From NCBI RefSeq assembly GCF_001668615.1, contig NZ_LZMC01000009.1, positions 43,684 to 107,683 on the forward strand: a stretch of DNA of 64,000 nt. The letters are read 5' to 3'. The position numbers and the translations under genes are program-made. Shown here one piece after another: positions 10,362 to 19,283 of the stretch. The notes beneath the pieces are model-generated. The model searched no databases. It was not told the origin of the DNA and was given only the letters and a program-made list of their open reading frames with translations. Within the stretch, counting starts at the first letter, position 1; each line of letters opens with the position of its first letter. This DNA is from Mycobacterium sp. 1274761.0. Its GTDB lineage: Bacteria; Actinomycetota; Actinomycetes; Mycobacteriales; Mycobacteriaceae.

Positions 10362-11216
10362 TCAATCGCTTTGCAAGATGGACAGCAGACGCAGGATTTC
10401 GATGTAGAGCCAGACCAGCGTGACGGTCAGGCCCAACGCGACACCCCACGCGGCCTTCTCCGGCGCGCCGGCCCGGATCATCTGGTCGGCGGCATCGAAG
10501 TCGAGCAGGAAGCTGAACGCCGCCAGCGCGATGCACACCAGCGAGAAGATGATCGCGATCGGGCCGTTGCCGCGAAGGCCCATGCCCTCACCGCCGCCGA
10601 CACCGAACATCGCCAACACGAAGTTGCCTAGCGCAAGCACCGCGACACCGAAGATGCCCGCGATGATCATCCGGGTGAATTTAGGAGTCACGCGGATGGC
10701 GCCTGTCTTGTAAACGACGAGCATGCCGATGAACACGCCGATGGTCGCGAGAATCGCCTGCCCGATGAGGGCGCCTGCGCTCGCGCCGGACACATAGAAG
10801 TTGGCGAGAACGAACGAGATCGCCCCGAGGAACAGCCCTTCCAGTCCCGCGTACGTCAACACAATCGCGGGATTGTCCTGCTTACGGCCGAACGTCGCGA
10901 TCAGCACGACTACCAGGCCGCCGAGCCCGCCGATCAGGAAAAACGGCATGGCCAGGGCGGGGTTGCCCGCGACCAGGAAGTACGAGACGACGGCGACGAC
11001 CGAGAGCACCGCAAGCGTGACACCGGTCTTGGTGACGACGTCGTCAATGGTCATCGGACGCGAAACCCCGGCTTGCCGCTGATCGGGGTACTGCGTCACA
11101 TAGGGGTCTGCATGTACGGCCTGCGCACCGTAGCCGGCGGCTCCGGTACCGAACTGCGCATAGCCACCCTGCGTCTTTGGCAGGGATCGAAATACCGGGT
11201 TGCTGGTCTCCCGCAC
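10362..11216 (-). CDS. Bax inhibitor-1/YccA family membrane protein
   Basis: 284 residues. A 60-residue Gly/Tyr/Gln-rich cytoplasmic N-terminus is followed by seven hydrophobic segments. The C-terminal part (DFDAADQMIRAGAPEKAAWG, then a Trp-Leu-Tyr-Ile-Glu helix) is characteristic of the BI-1/YccA-like (TMBIM) family, whose better studied members leak protons or calcium. GTG 11216 is preceded by AGGAGAGG. It is divergent from echA9. M. tuberculosis Rv1072 is the probable counterpart. Its role in mycobacteria is unknown. Confidence 0.9.
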   Translation of the reverse strand: MRETSNPVFRSLPKTQGGYAQFGTGAAGYGAQAVHADPYVTQYPDQRQAGVSRPMTIDDVVTKTGVTLAVLSVVAVVSYFLVAGNPALAMPFFLIGGLGGLVVVLIATFGRKQDNPAIVLTYAGLEGLFLGAISFVLANFYVSGASAGALIGQAILATIGVFIGMLVVYKTGAIRVTPKFTRMIIAGIFGVAVLALGNFVLAMFGVGGGEGMGLRGNGPIAIIFSLVCIALAAFSFLLDFDAADQMIRAGAPEKAAWGVALGLTVTLVWLYIEILRLLSILQSD

Positions 11217-11372
11217 CGTCGGATCCTCTCCTGTGCTGTTGATCGTCTGCTGACGAACACACTCTCAACGATTCGTCACCCGGTGCGGTTCCCGGCGGAA
11301 ACCTCCCAGGCCGTTCACAGGAAAGCCTACCCAAGGCCGGGCAAATCAGGATTACGTCTACATTGCATATCC

Positions 11373-12410
11373 GTGGGTGAAAACGAGGATGTCCTAGTAA
11401 CCGTCGAGCGTGGGATCGGCCTGATCAGTCTCAACCGGCCCAAAGCGATCAACTCGTTGACCCATCCGATGGTCTCGGCGATATCCCGCACGCTCGCCGA
11501 ATGGCGCGACGACGACGCTGTCCGCGCGGTGGTGCTGACCGGTGAAGGCGAGCGCGGGTTGTGCGCGGGCGGCGACATCGTCGAGGTCTACAACAGCGCC
11601 CGCGGCGACCACAGCGTCGCCAGTTCGTTCTGGTGGGACGAATACCTGATGAACGCGCAGATCGCGCGCTATCCGAAGCCTTACATCTCGCTGATGGACG
11701 GCATCGTGATGGGCGGCGGCGTCGGCGTCAGCGCGCATGGCAGCCACCGCATCGTCACCGACACCACCAAAATGGCGATGCCCGAAGTCGGTATCGGCTT
11801 CATCCCCGACGTCGGCGGCACGTACATCCTGTCGCGGGCGCCGGGGCTCCTCGGCCATCACGCCGCGCTGACGGGCGCCCCGTTCGCCGCCGGCGACGCG
11901 ATCGCAATGGGTTTTGCCGACCATTACGTGCCGCACGACAGACTCGGCAAACTCAAGGACACCCTGGTCGCCCACGGTGTCGACGCGGCACTGTCCGCGT
12001 ATGCGGCCGAGCCGCCGGCGAGCGAGCTGATGACACAACGAGGCTGGATCGACGAGTGCTATGCAGGCGAGACCGTCGCCGACATCGTCGCGGCCCTGCG
12101 CGGCCACGATGCGGAAGCAGCCCACGGTGCCGCCGATTTGATCCTGACCCGCTCCCCCATTTCGCTATCCGTCGCGCTGGAAGCGGTGCGCCGCGCCGCC
12201 GAGCTTGAGACGCTGGAAGACGTGCTGCGCCAGGAGTATCGGACGTCGTGTGCATCGCTGTTATCGCATGACCTCGTCGAAGGGATCCGCGCGCAGGTCA
12301 TCGACAAAGATCGCAACCCCCAGTGGTCGCCGCCGGACCTGGCGGCGGTCACCCAGGCCGACATCGACGCGTACTTCGCCCCGCAGAATCCCGACTTGAC
12401 CTTTCCCTGA
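11373..12410 (+). CDS. echA9: enoyl-CoA hydratase/3-hydroxyisobutyryl-CoA hydrolase EchA9
   Basis: 345 residues from GTG 11373, the length of mycobacterial EchA9; the open frame reaches back to 11073 but that part lies in the divergent gene's promoter and has no family resemblance. Crotonase oxyanion-hole segments LCAGGDI and [10 protein letters not shown] are present, and [15 protein letters not shown] is the signature of the 3-hydroxyisobutyryl-CoA hydrolase branch with its catalytic Glu/Asp. It probably releases 3-hydroxyisobutyrate in valine breakdown. echA8 follows after 10 bp, so they form an operon. Confidence 0.92.
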   Translation: MGENEDVLVTVERGIGLISLNRPKAINSLTHPMVSAISRTLAEWRDDDAVRAVVLTGEGERGLCAGGDIVEVYNSARGDHSVASSFWWDEYLMNAQIARYPKPYISLMDGIVMGGGVGVSAHGSHRIVTDTTKMAMPEVGIGFIPDVGGTYILSRAPGLLGHHAALTGAPFAAGDAIAMGFADHYVPHDRLGKLKDTLVAHGVDAALSAYAAEPPASELMTQRGWIDECYAGETVADIVAALRGHDAEAAHGAADLILTRSPISLSVALEAVRRAAELETLEDVLRQEYRTSCASLLSHDLVEGIRAQVIDKDRNPQWSPPDLAAVTQADIDAYFAPQNPDLTFP

Positions 12411-12420
12411 AGGAGAAGCC

Positions 12421-13194
12421 ATGAGCTACGAAACGATCCTGGTCGAACGTGACGAGCGCGTCGGCACCATCACCCTCAACCGGCCGAAGGCGTTGAACGC
12501 GCTCAACAGCCAGGTGATGGATGAAGTGACCACGGCCGCAGCGGAATTCGACAGCGATCCCGGCATCGGCGCCATCGTGATCACCGGCAACGAGAAAGCC
12601 TTCGCGGCGGGTGCCGACATCAAGGAGATGTCCGAGCTGTCGTTCGGCGACGTGTTCGGCGGGGATTTCTTCGCCCCGTGGGCCAAGCTGGCCGCGGTGC
12701 GCACGCCGTTGATCGCCGCTGTGGCGGGTTACGCGCTCGGCGGCGGATGCGAACTGGCGATGATGTGCGACGTGCTGATCGCCGCCGACACCGCCAAGTT
12801 CGGTCAGCCGGAGATCAAGCTCGGGGTTCTGCCCGGCATGGGCGGGTCGCAGCGGCTCACGCGGGCCATCGGTAAGGCCAAGGCGATGGATTTGATCCTC
12901 ACCGGCCGCACCATCGACGCCGAAGAAGCCGACCGTAGCGGCCTGGTATCGCGCGTCGTGCCCGCCGACGAGCTGATCCGCGAGGCAAAGGCGGTGGCCA
13001 CCACCATCTCTCAGATGTCACTGTCGGCGTCGCGGATGGCCAAGGAAGCCGTCAACCGCGCCTTCGAGTCGTCGCTGTCGGAGGGCCTGCTCTTCGAGCG
13101 CAGGCTGTTCCACTCCGCGTTCGCCACCGCCGACCAGACCGAAGGCATGAACGCCTTTACCGAGAAACGCCCACCAAACTTCACGCACCGCTAA
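12421..13194 (+). CDS. echA8: enoyl-CoA hydratase EchA8
   Basis: 257 residues, standard crotonase length. It hydrates trans-2-enoyl-CoA in beta-oxidation. The oxyanion-hole segments [11 protein letters not shown] and [14 protein letters not shown] are intact, and both catalytic glutamates are in place (in GGGCE and FGQPEIKLG). GAAGGAGAAGCC immediately upstream is a strong ribosome site. Operon position between echA9 and the membrane hydrolase matches Rv1071c-Rv1069c. Confidence 0.95.
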   Translation: MSYETILVERDERVGTITLNRPKALNALNSQVMDEVTTAAAEFDSDPGIGAIVITGNEKAFAAGADIKEMSELSFGDVFGGDFFAPWAKLAAVRTPLIAAVAGYALGGGCELAMMCDVLIAADTAKFGQPEIKLGVLPGMGGSQRLTRAIGKAKAMDLILTGRTIDAEEADRSGLVSRVVPADELIREAKAVATTISQMSLSASRMAKEAVNRAFESSLSEGLLFERRLFHSAFATADQTEGMNAFTEKRPPNFTHR

Positions 13195-13204
13195 TCTCAC
13201 CTGG

Positions 13205-14905
13205 GTGACCGACACCGCGGAGGCGACGGAAGAAGCAGCACCGCAACAGGACCCGCCGCAGCCCAGGCCTACGTGGTGGCAGCGGCACTACACGTTCACC
13301 GGGACGGTCTTCGCCCTGGTGTTCCTCTGGTTGTCGCTGACGCCGTCGTTGCTGCCCCGAGGGCCGCTGTTTCAGGGGCTGGTCAGCGGCGCGGCCGGCG
13401 CATTTGGCTACGCGCTCGGCGTCTTCGCCGTATGGCTGGTGCGCTACATGCTCTCCAAAGACGCCAGCCCGCATGCTCCGCACTGGGCGTGGCTCGCCGT
13501 GGTCGTCGGCGGCATCATCGGCCAGATCCTGATGATCATCTACTTCCACGTGTGGCAGGACGAGGTGCGCGACCTCAACGGCGTTCCCCGCATGTCGTTT
13601 TGGGACCACCCGCTGACGGCGGTCCTCGCGCTCATCTTTCTGTTCCTGTTCGTCGAGATCGGTCAACTCATCGGCAAGCTCGCGCGATTTCTGGTCCGCC
13701 AGCTGAATCGCTATGCCCCGCCACGGGTTTCGGCGGTGGTCGTGTTTCTGCTGCTGGTCGCATTGGCGATCGCATTGCTCAACGGCATCGTCGTGCGAGC
13801 GGGCATGAGCGCCCTGAACAAGACTTTCGCCGCGGCGAACGACGAAACCGACCCGGAGTTTCCTGCCCCGACGTCGCGGCTGCGGTCCGGCGGGCCGGAA
13901 TCGCTGGCGAGCTGGGAATCGCTGGGCCATCAAGGCCGGGTTTTCGTATCGGCAGGCCCGACGGTCGAGGAACTGTCGAAGTTCAACGGCAAACCCGCGA
14001 TCGAGCCGATCCGCGCCTACGCAGGCCTGCATTCGGCCGACGGCATTAAGGCCACCGCCGCGCTGGCCGCGCAGGAACTGCTGCGCACCGGCGGCCTGAA
14101 CCGTGATGTGGTCGCGGTCGCCACGACGACGGGGACGGGCTGGATCAACGAGGGCGAGGCCTCGGCGCTGGAGTACATGTACAACGGCAACACCGCGATC
14201 GTCAGCATGCAGTACTCGTTTTTGCCGAGCTGGCTGTCGTTCCTCGTCGATAAGGAGAACGCACGGCAGGCCGGTCAGGCGTTGTTCGAGGCCGTCGACG
14301 GGCTGATCCGGCAGATGCCCGAGGCGCAGCGGCCCAAGCTGGTGGTGTTCGGCGAGAGCCTCGGCTCGTTCGGCGGCGAGGCACCGTTTTTGGCGCTGAA
14401 CAACCTGGTCGCTCGCACCGACGGTGCGCTGTTCTCCGGGCCCACGTTCAACAACACGATCTGGACGACGCTCACCCGCGACCGCGATAAGGACTCGCCG
14501 GAGTGGCTGCCGATCTACGACGAGGGCGACAACGTCCGCTTCGTCGCACGACCCGACAACCTGGGCCGGCCGAACGACCCGTGGGGTCAGCCGCGCGTGG
14601 TCTACCTGCAGCACGCCTCGGACCCGATCGCCTGGTGGAACCCCGATCTGCTGTTCGCAGAACCGGATTGGCTGAAGGAGCCGCGCGGCTACGACTTGTC
14701 CGGCCGGGTGCAGTGGATCCCGGTGGTGACGTTCCTGCAGGTATCGGCTGACATGGCGGTGGCCGTCGACGTTCCCGACGGACACGGCCACGTCTACGTC
14801 AAGGATGTCGCCAATGGATGGGCGGCGGTTCTGCAGCCCCCGGGATGGACACCGGAGAAGACCGAACGCCTGCGGCCGCTGCTGTCCAACGACGAGAACG
14901 CCTAA
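13205..14905 (+). CDS. membrane-anchored alpha/beta hydrolase (Rv1069c-like)
   Basis: 566 residues from GTG 13205, 10 bp after echA8. The N-terminal 200 residues carry about four to five membrane helices. The C-terminal half has the nucleophile elbow FGESLGSFGGEA, typical of the actinobacterial membrane alpha/beta-hydrolase family (PF15420 N-terminus plus PF10081 catalytic domain, by recollection). A His in GHGHVY near the end is a candidate base. The catalytic domain probably faces a membrane substrate. Linkage to echA8/echA9 suggests a lipid role, but none is established. Confidence 0.88.
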   Translation: MTDTAEATEEAAPQQDPPQPRPTWWQRHYTFTGTVFALVFLWLSLTPSLLPRGPLFQGLVSGAAGAFGYALGVFAVWLVRYMLSKDASPHAPHWAWLAVVVGGIIGQILMIIYFHVWQDEVRDLNGVPRMSFWDHPLTAVLALIFLFLFVEIGQLIGKLARFLVRQLNRYAPPRVSAVVVFLLLVALAIALLNGIVVRAGMSALNKTFAAANDETDPEFPAPTSRLRSGGPESLASWESLGHQGRVFVSAGPTVEELSKFNGKPAIEPIRAYAGLHSADGIKATAALAAQELLRTGGLNRDVVAVATTTGTGWINEGEASALEYMYNGNTAIVSMQYSFLPSWLSFLVDKENARQAGQALFEAVDGLIRQMPEAQRPKLVVFGESLGSFGGEAPFLALNNLVARTDGALFSGPTFNNTIWTTLTRDRDKDSPEWLPIYDEGDNVRFVARPDNLGRPNDPWGQPRVVYLQHASDPIAWWNPDLLFAEPDWLKEPRGYDLSGRVQWIPVVTFLQVSADMAVAVDVPDGHGHVYVKDVANGWAAVLQPPGWTPEKTERLRPLLSNDENA

Positions 14906-14909
14906 GCGC

Positions 14910-15284
14910 CTACACCAGAACGCCTTCGGCCTTCAGCGCGTGGTAACCGCCGATCACGTCTGTCGCCTTGTGCAGCCCGAGATCGATCAGCGACGCCGCG
15001 GCGAGGCTGGAGGTGTAGCCCTCCGAGCACAGCACCACCCATTCGACGTCGTCGTCAACGGCCTGCGGCAGCTTGGCGTCGCTGGTCGGGTCACAGCGCC
15101 ATTCGAGCACGTTGCGTTCGATCACCAGCGCCGCCGGGACGTGACCCTCGCGGTCGCGCTGTGCCTGCGGCCGGATGTCGACGAGCACAGCGCCGCGCGA
15201 GAGCGCGTCGGGGACAGCCTCGGCCGGCATGCGATCGAGCCGCGCGCGGGCGGCGTCAAGCACCCTGTCGATACGGCTAGTCAT
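14910..15284 (-). CDS. rhodanese-domain protein
   Basis: 124 residues, a single rhodanese domain. The Cys of VLCSEGYTSSLAA is the persulfide-forming residue of the active-site loop, and VDIRPQAQRDREGHVPAA is the CH2A-type segment. Single-domain rhodaneses move sulfane sulfur. The start is four bases past the end of the cysteine-dioxygenase-like gene on the same strand. The pairing suggests a sulfur or cysteine catabolism unit. Counterpart of Rv1066. Confidence 0.92.
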   Translation of the reverse strand: MTSRIDRVLDAARARLDRMPAEAVPDALSRGAVLVDIRPQAQRDREGHVPAALVIERNVLEWRCDPTSDAKLPQAVDDDVEWVVLCSEGYTSSLAAASLIDLGLHKATDVIGGYHALKAEGVLV

Positions 15285-15288
15285 CTTC

Positions 15289-15834
15289 TCACCCCTCCGG
15301 GCCGTCGGTGAGCTCGGTTCTGCTGCGCCGCAAGGTATTCCGATTGGTCACCTCGTAGTACGACATCGCCGTCAGCGGCGGCGAGTAGGCGTGCACGCTC
15401 AGCGTCGGGGCGGAGACGGTGATTGTCGACGTCGGCGCCCACATGACGTCGTGCACCCATCCGAGTGGAAACGCCGCCTGGTCGCCTGCGTTGAGTCGAC
15501 GTCGCCGCAACGCCTCACCGTCCCATCGGAATTCGTCGAGCGCACCCGACACCAACGTCAGCGCGCCGAGCGAGCCGCCGTGGTCGTGCAGTTCGGTGGC
15601 GTGGTCCTTGACCCAGCTGATCAGCCAGACGTCCAGTTCGTCGTCGCCATGGATGCGCGCGTACCACCGCTCGTCGGTGGGCAGGCCCCCGGCGGGCAGC
15701 AGGTGGTCGTAGCGGCCGCTGAGCACCTCATCGGCGGCTTGGTCGACGGTGTAGAGCAGATCGGGCACCCGCAGGCGGGTCGGCGCAGAGCGTGAGGGCA
15801 GGACACGGGCAGGGGCGGAGATGGTGGAAACCAT
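15289..15834 (-). CDS. cysteine dioxygenase-like cupin protein
   Basis: 181 residues. The cupin metal-binding motif HDHGGSLGALTLVSG (two His) and a third His in VHAYSPPL match type I cysteine dioxygenases, which use iron to make cysteine sulfinate. GGAG six bases before ATG 15834 supports the start. It is in an operon with the downstream rhodanese, which fits oxidation of cysteine or handling of its persulfide. The counterpart is Rv1065. Activity on cysteine rather than another thiol is inferred. Confidence 0.88.
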   Translation of the reverse strand: MVSTISAPARVLPSRSAPTRLRVPDLLYTVDQAADEVLSGRYDHLLPAGGLPTDERWYARIHGDDELDVWLISWVKDHATELHDHGGSLGALTLVSGALDEFRWDGEALRRRRLNAGDQAAFPLGWVHDVMWAPTSTITVSAPTLSVHAYSPPLTAMSYYEVTNRNTLRRSRTELTDGPEG

Positions 15835-15943
15835 GAGAGCTCCAGGGATGGCGGACGGACTGGGAGACGGCGGTTACGCCGAACAACACCACCGAGACCA
15901 AGTCCCCTCCATCACGCCGGCGAGTGTTGCATAGATTGGCGGC

Positions 15944-16369
15944 ATGCGCTCCTACCCCCTCTTCGTCGCGACCGCGGTGACCGCGCTGGCGATCGCCGGC
16001 TGTTCGTCCTCGGGCGAAAGCGGTCAGAAGCCGTCGCCGACGACCACGGCGACCACCTCACCCACCGAAACCCACACCCCGGCGCCGGGTGCGATCGAGG
16101 TCTCGCCGGGCGGAGTGACGACGGCCGTCGGGGCGGACGCCGAATCGACCGAAGAGGAGTACTCGCAGGCCTGCCAGGCCGCTAAGGCATGGATCGACCA
16201 GCAGGGCGGCGACCGGCACGCGCAGCTCGAGCCGTACCTGAAGATGCTCCAGAGCCCCGACACGCCGCCCGGCCCCGGCACCTACGGCACCCCGTGGGCG
16301 CAGCTGCCACCCCCACGCCAAGCGGCGGCGATCATCGCGGCCCAGGCAGGCGCCGACTCCCTCTGCTGA
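15944..16369 (+). CDS. lpqV: lipoprotein LpqV
   Basis: 141 residues. An N-terminal hydrophobic segment ends in the lipobox AIAGC, followed by a Ser/Thr/Pro-rich linker and a small domain of about 75 residues with two further Cys (in YSQACQAAKAW and the C-terminal DSLC) that could form a disulfide. It is a predicted diacylglyceryl-anchored surface protein of unknown role. Position between the cysteine dioxygenase-like gene and the patatin matches Rv1064c. Confidence 0.9.
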   Translation: MRSYPLFVATAVTALAIAGCSSSGESGQKPSPTTTATTSPTETHTPAPGAIEVSPGGVTTAVGADAESTEEEYSQACQAAKAWIDQQGGDRHAQLEPYLKMLQSPDTPPGPGTYGTPWAQLPPPRQAAAIIAAQAGADSLC

Positions 16370-16432
16370 CATTCGAATCACGGGTGCGAAAAAGTCCGCG
16401 GCGACCCTGCCGCGGCCGCGCAGAATAGACCC

Positions 16433-17398
16433 ATGGCCGGCAATCGCGTCGCGCTGGCCCTCGGCAGCGGCGGCGCCAGGGGATACGCGCACATCGGCGT
16501 GATCAGCGAGCTGCGCGAGCGCGGCTACGAGATCGTCGGCATCGCTGGGTCGTCGATGGGCGCGCTCGTCGGCGGGCTGGAGGCCGCGGGCAAGCTTGAC
16601 GATTTCGCCGAGTGGGCGAAGTCGTTGACCCAGCGCGCCGTGCTGCGGCTGCTGGACCCGAAGATCACCGCCGCCGGTGTGCTGCGGGCAGCCAAGATCC
16701 TTGACGCGGTGCGCGACATCCTCGGTGAGGTCACCATCGAGGATTTGCCGATTCCGTATACGGCCGTGTCGACGGACCTGATCGCGGGCAAGTCGGTGTG
16801 GCTGCAGCGCGGCCCGGTGGACGCGGCGATCCGCGCGTCGATCGCGATACCGGGCGTCATCACCCCGCATATCCTCGACGGCCGCCTGCTTGCCGACGGC
16901 GGGATCCTCGATCCGCTGCCCATGGCACCGATCGCGGCCGTCAACGCCGATCTGACGATCGCGGTCAGCCTGGGCGGGAGTGAAGCGGGCGGCCGCCACG
17001 AGCCGACCGAAACCGAACCGAGGGCCACGACGGAATGGCTGAACAGGATGTGGCGCAGCACTTCGTCGCTGTTCGAGTCCGGCACCATGCTGAACCGGTT
17101 CGGCGCCGCCGCCGACGAAGGAGACGCGGACGAGCCGACCGACAGCAGCGACGACGAGCTGGTTGACGGCACCAAGGAAGCGGCGGTGCCGAAGATGGGC
17201 AGCTTCGAGGTGATGAACCGGACCATCGACATCGCGCAGGCCGCGCTGGCGCGGCACACGCTGGCCGCCTATCCGCCGGATCTGCTGATCGAAGTGCCGC
17301 GATCCGCCTGCCGCAGCCTGGAATTCCACCGCGCCGCCGAGGTCATCGACATCGGCCACGAGCTGACCGCGCAAGCGATCAAGACGCTGGAGAGCTGA
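16433..17398 (+). CDS. patatin-like phospholipase (Rv1063c-like)
   Basis: 321 residues. The oxyanion loop SGGARGYAHIGV, the nucleophile elbow GSSMG and the Asp of DGGILDPLP form the Ser-Asp dyad of patatin/RssA-type acyl hydrolases. A long acidic, low-complexity insert (about residues 185-245) precedes the C-terminal helices. There is no signal peptide, so it is probably cytosolic. A second patatin lies on the other strand at 18396-19253; in M. tuberculosis the two (Rv1063c and Rv1062) are neighbours, here separated by the repeat gene. Confidence 0.9.
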   Translation: MAGNRVALALGSGGARGYAHIGVISELRERGYEIVGIAGSSMGALVGGLEAAGKLDDFAEWAKSLTQRAVLRLLDPKITAAGVLRAAKILDAVRDILGEVTIEDLPIPYTAVSTDLIAGKSVWLQRGPVDAAIRASIAIPGVITPHILDGRLLADGGILDPLPMAPIAAVNADLTIAVSLGGSEAGGRHEPTETEPRATTEWLNRMWRSTSSLFESGTMLNRFGAAADEGDADEPTDSSDDELVDGTKEAAVPKMGSFEVMNRTIDIAQAALARHTLAAYPPDLLIEVPRSACRSLEFHRAAEVIDIGHELTAQAIKTLES

Positions 17399-17405
17399 CA
17401 ACGCG

Positions 17406-17440
17406 CTTCAGCCCAGGCTGGGAGAAGGCCTGGGCTGAAG
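17406..17440. terminator. 13-bp perfect hairpin between convergent genes
   Basis: Arms CTTCAGCCCAGGC and GCCTGGGCTGAAG enclose a nine-base loop. It lies 8 bp after the patatin stop and 21 bp before the stop of the convergent repeat gene. There is no clear T-tract, which is common for mycobacterial terminators. Confidence 0.7.
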
Positions 17441-17460
17441 CTTGGAGATGGCTTGTGCGG

Positions 17461-18270
17461 TTATCCGCATGCACATCCGCCGTAATCGACGAGATCGTCG
17501 GGAGACGGCCCGGTACCACTGGTCGACGTGCCGCCACCGGTCGTATCGGCCGGCTTGGTCGTGTCGCCCGGCTTCGTGGTGTCGCCCGGCTTCGTGGTGT
17601 CGCCCGGCTTCGTGGTGTCGCCCGGCTTCGTGGTGTCGCCCGGCTTGGTCGTGTCGCCCGGCTTCGTGGTGTCACCCGGCTTCGTGGTGTCACCCGGCTT
17701 GGTCGTATCGCCCGGCTTGGTCGTATCGCCCGGCTTGGTCGTATCGCCCGGCTTCGTCGTATCGCCCGGCTTCGTCGTGTCAGCAGGCTTCGTCGTGTCA
17801 GCAGGCTTCGTCGTGTCAGCAGGCTTGGTGGTATCGGCCGGCTTGGTCGTATCGGCAGGGGCCTGACCCTGGACCGGTGCCGTGCTGCTGGTGTTGGACC
17901 GCGGAGCCGGCGAAGTGACAACGCGCACCGGAGCCGGGTTGTTGACGATGACCGGGGAGGCCGGGTCGCTGTTGGTGTTCAGACCGGGGATGTTGATTTC
18001 CGAGGGAATGTTGAACACCGTCGACGGCTGCGAGGCCGCGGTCTGCTCGGGCTGGCCGCTGGAGTTCATCAGGTAAATGCCGCCGAAGGCTGCGGCGCCG
18101 ACGACTGCGATGCCGGCGACCATCAGCAGGCCCTTGCTGGCGGCTGCGGACTGCGCCACCGGCGCTGCCACCGGCATCGGCTGCATGGGCATCGGCTGCT
18201 GCATCGGGGCGTAGCCGAAGTTGTTGTGCTGGGGGCCGTAGTTCTGGTGCTGGGGGTAGGTGGTGTACAT
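17461..18270 (-). CDS. membrane-anchored protein with hexapeptide (DTTKP) repeats
   Basis: 269 residues. ATG 18270 is preceded by AAAGGAG; a longer frame to 18720 only shadows the neighbouring patatin. A Gln/Met/Pro-rich cytoplasmic head is followed by one membrane helix at about residues 46-68, then a short outside segment, then about 17 copies of [AG]DTTKP. The tail ends DYGGCACG with two Cys. The Thr/Pro repeat is probably an extended, possibly O-mannosylated spacer reaching through the cell wall. I recognise no family. Gene and repeats interrupt the conserved Rv1063c-Rv1062 neighbourhood, which points to a lineage-specific insertion. Confidence 0.85.
   Translation of the reverse strand: MYTTYPQHQNYGPQHNNFGYAPMQQPMPMQPMPVAAPVAQSAAASKGLLMVAGIAVVGAAAFGGIYLMNSSGQPEQTAASQPSTVFNIPSEINIPGLNTNSDPASPVIVNNPAPVRVVTSPAPRSNTSSTAPVQGQAPADTTKPADTTKPADTTKPADTTKPADTTKPGDTTKPGDTTKPGDTTKPGDTTKPGDTTKPGDTTKPGDTTKPGDTTKPGDTTKPGDTTKPGDTTKPGDTTKPADTTGGGTSTSGTGPSPDDLVDYGGCACG
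17545..17860. repeat. 18-bp minisatellite, about 17 units
   Basis: Tandem 18-bp units (plus strand form GGCTTsGTsGTrTCrsC) encode the Asp-Thr-Thr-Lys-Pro repeat of the minus-strand gene. Units fall into blocks: adjacent units share the same third-position choices and the Gly or Ala variant, as expected from recent slippage or unequal exchange. Copy number is likely to vary between strains. Confidence 0.9.
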
Positions 18271-18351
18271 GATTTCTCCTTTGTCTGTGTGGCCCTCGCG
18301 GCCGCTTTCACAGGTAGGAGCAACGAGCCCGGAGGCGTCGCACACTTTTTT

Positions 18352-18378
18352 TCGAAAACTTTCGAGAAAAGTTTTCGA
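18352..18378. terminator. 11-bp stem-loop downstream of patatin gene
   Basis: Arms TCGAAAACTTT and AAAGTTTTCGA with a five-base loop lie between the stop of the minus-strand patatin (18396) and the start of the repeat gene (18270). It could end the patatin transcript or act as an operator for the repeat gene; the stem is AT-rich for a terminator. Confidence 0.45.
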
Positions 18379-18395
18379 CCATCCATCACCGCAGG

Positions 18396-19253
18396 TCAGG
18401 CGGCCAGGAACTCCGCAATCTCCGCTGCGACGCGGCGGCCCTGTACCCGCCCAGCGCGCGCCGACGGCTCGCGGCATGCGGGGTCCAACGGGTTCTTGCC
18501 GAACGCCGCCAGCGATTCGTCGTCGGCGAACACCCCGAACGCGCGGCCGGGAAAGGAGTCGACCTCGACGGCCGGGTCGGGTCCAAACGGCGAGGGCGTG
18601 CCCCGGCCCGAGGGCACCAGCACAACGGCGACCTCGCAGTCGTCGGCCAGCGTGAGGTTCATCGTGCTGCCGACGCCGCCGTCCATGTAGCGCCGTTCGC
18701 CGATGGTCACCAAGGGCCATGCGCCGGGTACCGCACAGCTGGCGGCGACGGCGTCGACCAGGCCGACACCCGAATGCCGGTTGAAGGCCACCAGGTCACC
18801 GGTGCCGACATCGATCGCGGAGATGCGCAGGTCCGCATCCGGCCAGTCGTGCGACGGCAGCCGGTGTGCGATGACGTCGCGGCGCACGGCCTCGGGGACG
18901 GTCTGCGTGGTTCGGGCGACCTCGCCGATCTTTTGCAGCTTCTGCTGCTTGGTCGCCCCGGGATCCGACAGCGCGCGGAGAAACAAGCCGGTGATGTCGT
19001 CGATGTCGACGCCGGGGTTGATCTCCTTGCAGACGCCGTTGATCTGGCGGTCGTACAACTCGCCGAGGCTCAATCCGCTGCCGAGCTGGGCGGCGACCGC
19101 CGAACCGGCGGACGTACCGACGGTCACGTCGAAGGACAACAGGGCTCGCGCCGTGTCGGCGGAGGCGTCCTCGATGCCGCTGAGGATGCCGATTTCCCAG
19201 GCGATGCCCGCCAGTCCCCCGCCGGCCAATACCAGCGCGCGTTTCGATGCCAC
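18396..19253 (-). CDS. patatin-like phospholipase (Rv1062-like)
   Basis: 285 residues, the length of Rv1062. The glycine-rich oxyanion loop AGGGLAGIAWEIG, nucleophile elbow VGTSAGSAVAAQL and YMDGGVGS with the catalytic Asp make a complete patatin Ser-Asp dyad. It would hydrolyse acyl chains from phospholipids or related lipids. The two patatins of this locus are not closely similar to each other. The SRPBCC gene starts 31 bp upstream in transcription order, on the same strand. Confidence 0.9.
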   Translation of the reverse strand: MASKRALVLAGGGLAGIAWEIGILSGIEDASADTARALLSFDVTVGTSAGSAVAAQLGSGLSLGELYDRQINGVCKEINPGVDIDDITGLFLRALSDPGATKQQKLQKIGEVARTTQTVPEAVRRDVIAHRLPSHDWPDADLRISAIDVGTGDLVAFNRHSGVGLVDAVAASCAVPGAWPLVTIGERRYMDGGVGSTMNLTLADDCEVAVVLVPSGRGTPSPFGPDPAVEVDSFPGRAFGVFADDESLAAFGKNPLDPACREPSARAGRVQGRRVAAEIAEFLAA

Positions 19254-19283
19254 ACCGTAAGTCTGCCAACCGGTGGCGACGGG

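Noticed and set aside
11073..11372. Upstream extension of echA9
   Set aside because: Covers the divergent Bax-inhibitor start and has no crotonase similarity; GTG 11373 yields the family length.
13181..14791. 536-residue minus-strand open frame
   Set aside because: Arg/Asp-rich low-information shadow of the 13205-14905 hydrolase; the plus-strand frame has membrane helices and motifs.
16058..17401. 447-residue minus-strand open frame
   Set aside because: Shadow of lpqV and patatin; no motif and no ribosome site.
17545..17860. Possible CRISPR array
   Set aside because: Units are contiguous 18-mers without spacers and encode a periodic peptide.
18271..18720. Upstream extension of the DTTKP-repeat gene
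   Set aside because: Overlaps the patatin antisense-like frame; AAAGGAG and ATG 18270 give a clear start inside.
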